From contig JAHHTI010000046.1 in NCBI GenBank assembly GCA_020024735.1, positions 1-8,471 on the forward strand: DNA of 8,471 bases. Reading direction: 5' to 3'. The DNA is from Mycoplasmataceae bacterium (lineage in GTDB: Bacteria; Bacillota_I; Bacilli_A; Mycoplasmatales; Mycoplasmoidaceae). The notes under the pieces are model-generated. The model worked only from the letters and a program-made list of their open reading frames with translations. It was not told where the DNA came from and did not search any database. Of the stretch, positions 8,216 through 8,471 are shown piece by piece. Position 1 is the first letter of the stretch. Each line of letters starts with the position of its first letter. The position numbers and the translations under genes were made by a program.

Positions 8216-8240
8216 TACTCTTTTTTAATTTTAGTGGCAT
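8130..8240 (-). CDS. Small hydrophobic membrane peptide A, 36 aa (candidate type I toxin)
   Basis: The frame starts at ATG 8238-8240 and ends with TAA at 8130-8132. The product has a basic N-terminus (MPLKLKKSIY), then NNIPSIWEIILVLILLIK and FFKIILT: a single predicted membrane helix with lysines on both sides. No family was recognised. Evidence that it is real: the frame is shared with copy B; inside the shared reading frame the six differences are synonymous or mostly conservative (F/I, I/M, K/N, Y/S); and a U6 terminator follows. A TACAAT box 9 nt before ATG could be its promoter. Size and composition resemble toxin peptides of type I toxin-antitoxin loci such as Ibs, Ldr or Fst, without sequence homology. 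It could also be a chance frame in a repeat. Confidence 0.45.
   Translation of the reverse strand: MPLKLKKSIYINNIPSIWEIILVLILLIKFFKIILT
8148..8226 (+). ncRNA. Candidate antisense RNA opposite peptide gene A
   Basis: Plus-strand boxes TATAAT (8125-8130) and TGTTAAAAT (8133-8141) could start a transcript near 8137-8148. It would run opposite the peptide coding region and end at a nested stem: outer AGGAGTAT (8161-8168) with ATACTCTT (8215-8222, one G-U), inner ATAATTTCCC with GGGATATTAT (one mismatch), and a T6 run at 8221-8226. A roughly 80-90-nt RNA of this kind would be fully complementary to the peptide mRNA. Prediction only; no good -35 hexamer at normal spacing was found. Confidence 0.3.
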
Positions 8241-8249
8241 ACTCAAGTT

Positions 8250-8255
8250 ATTGTA
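8250..8255 (-). promoter_or_regulatory. Possible -10 box of peptide gene A
   Basis: TACAAT on the minus strand ends 9 nt before the ATG at 8240, the same spacing as the -10 boxes of the ATPase gene and parE. It has no TG extension and no visible -35, so support is weak. Confidence 0.3.
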
Positions 8256-8329
8256 AAGATAAAAGAAACTATAATTCTAGAATTTAATGATACGTTTTTG
8301 TTTTCTATTAAATAAGGTTAATAGACAAT

Positions 8330-8359
8330 AAAAAACCAGCCCCATAGAACAAGGACTGG
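8330..8359 (-). terminator. Intrinsic terminator of peptide gene B
   Basis: On the minus strand CCAGUCC (8359 to 8353) pairs fully with GGGCUGG (8342 to 8336), with one U-G wobble and a 10-nt loop, followed by U6. On the plus strand the wobble position becomes a C-A mismatch, so the structure favours a minus-strand RNA. Confidence 0.6.
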
Positions 8360-8385
8360 AAAAACTTGTGTACGCTACAATATTA

Positions 8386-8471
8386 TTATGTTAAAATAAT
8401 ATTGAAGATTTTAATCAGGAGTATTAACACTAGGATAATTTCCCAAATTGAAGGGATATTATTCATGGAGA
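8386..8471 (-). CDS. Small hydrophobic membrane peptide B, partial at 5' end
   Basis: Paralogue of peptide A. From ATG 8464-8466 it reads MNNIPSIWEIILVLILLIK followed by IFNIILT and a stop at 8386-8388, 26 aa. Copy A has Ile (ATA) at the Met position and extends ten codons further upstream, so the true start of B is probably beyond the window edge and this Met may be internal. The hydrophobic core is identical to A except for I/F and N/K changes near the end. The gene has its own terminator, so A and B look like separate tandem units rather than one transcript. Confidence 0.4.
   Translation of the reverse strand, partial: SMNNIPSIWEIILVLILLIKIFNIILT

Larger units (their letters stand above)
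8329..8471 (-). repeat. Direct repeat copy B, cut by the window edge
   Basis: This copy matches 8073-8215 without gaps and is still matching at the last base of the window (only one difference in the final four bases), so it continues outside. Confidence 0.85.

Noticed and set aside
8273..8284. Palindrome AATTCTAGAATT upstream of peptide gene A
   Set aside because: AT-rich 12-bp palindromes are easily accidental and no second copy could be compared, since the matching region of copy B lies outside the window.
1..8471. CRISPR array, tRNA genes, insertion sequences, transposase
   Set aside because: No regularly spaced short repeats with spacers, no tRNA-like cloverleaf and no transposase motifs were seen; the only large repeats are the two copies at the right end.

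Overview
The window reads as an AT-rich Mollicutes (mycoplasma-type) chromosome. TGA is read as tryptophan: six in-frame TGA codons in parE, two in parC, one in yqeG, at least five in the reverse-strand ATPase and two in the first small ORF, all inside otherwise intact or conserved frames. Genetic code 4 is therefore needed, and a standard-code ORF scan breaks most of these genes. The closest genus cannot be fixed from the sequence alone.

Layout. Positions 1-120 are a slightly GC-richer left edge ending in a clear intrinsic terminator; its gene lies mostly outside the window. A small unrecognised plus-strand ORF (135-413) faces a complete minus-strand ATPase of the AAA_14/DUF4143 type (469-1743). 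A 168-bp AT-rich divergent spacer (1744-1911) holds three imperfect tandem repeats, an extended -10 for each flanking gene, and a perfect 10-bp inverted repeat overlapping the rightward -10. From 1912 to 7992 runs one compact plus-strand operon: parE, parC (3-nt gap), yqeG (1-nt overlap) and yqeH (14-nt overlap). ParE and ParC form topoisomerase IV, which decatenates chromosomes. YqeG (HAD-type phosphatase) and YqeH (circularly permuted GTPase) are a common Firmicutes/Mollicutes pair, and YqeH acts in 30S ribosome assembly. The first genes of both divergent units lack a Shine-Dalgarno and have the -10 only 9-10 nt before ATG (near-leaderless), whereas the internal genes have Shine-Dalgarno-like sequences.

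Right end (7993-8471). This stretch looks intergenic but contains two direct copies of a repeat of at least 143 bp (93% identical by eye, 256 bp apart) and a short decayed third piece. Read on the minus strand under code 4, each copy encodes a short lysine-flanked, very hydrophobic peptide followed about 30 nt later by a U6 intrinsic terminator. On the opposite strand of copy A there is a -10-like box and a nested stem ending in T6, placed to make a short RNA antisense to the peptide gene. This is the architecture of type I toxin-antitoxin modules and is the most interesting item in the window; it is an inference with no family match behind it.
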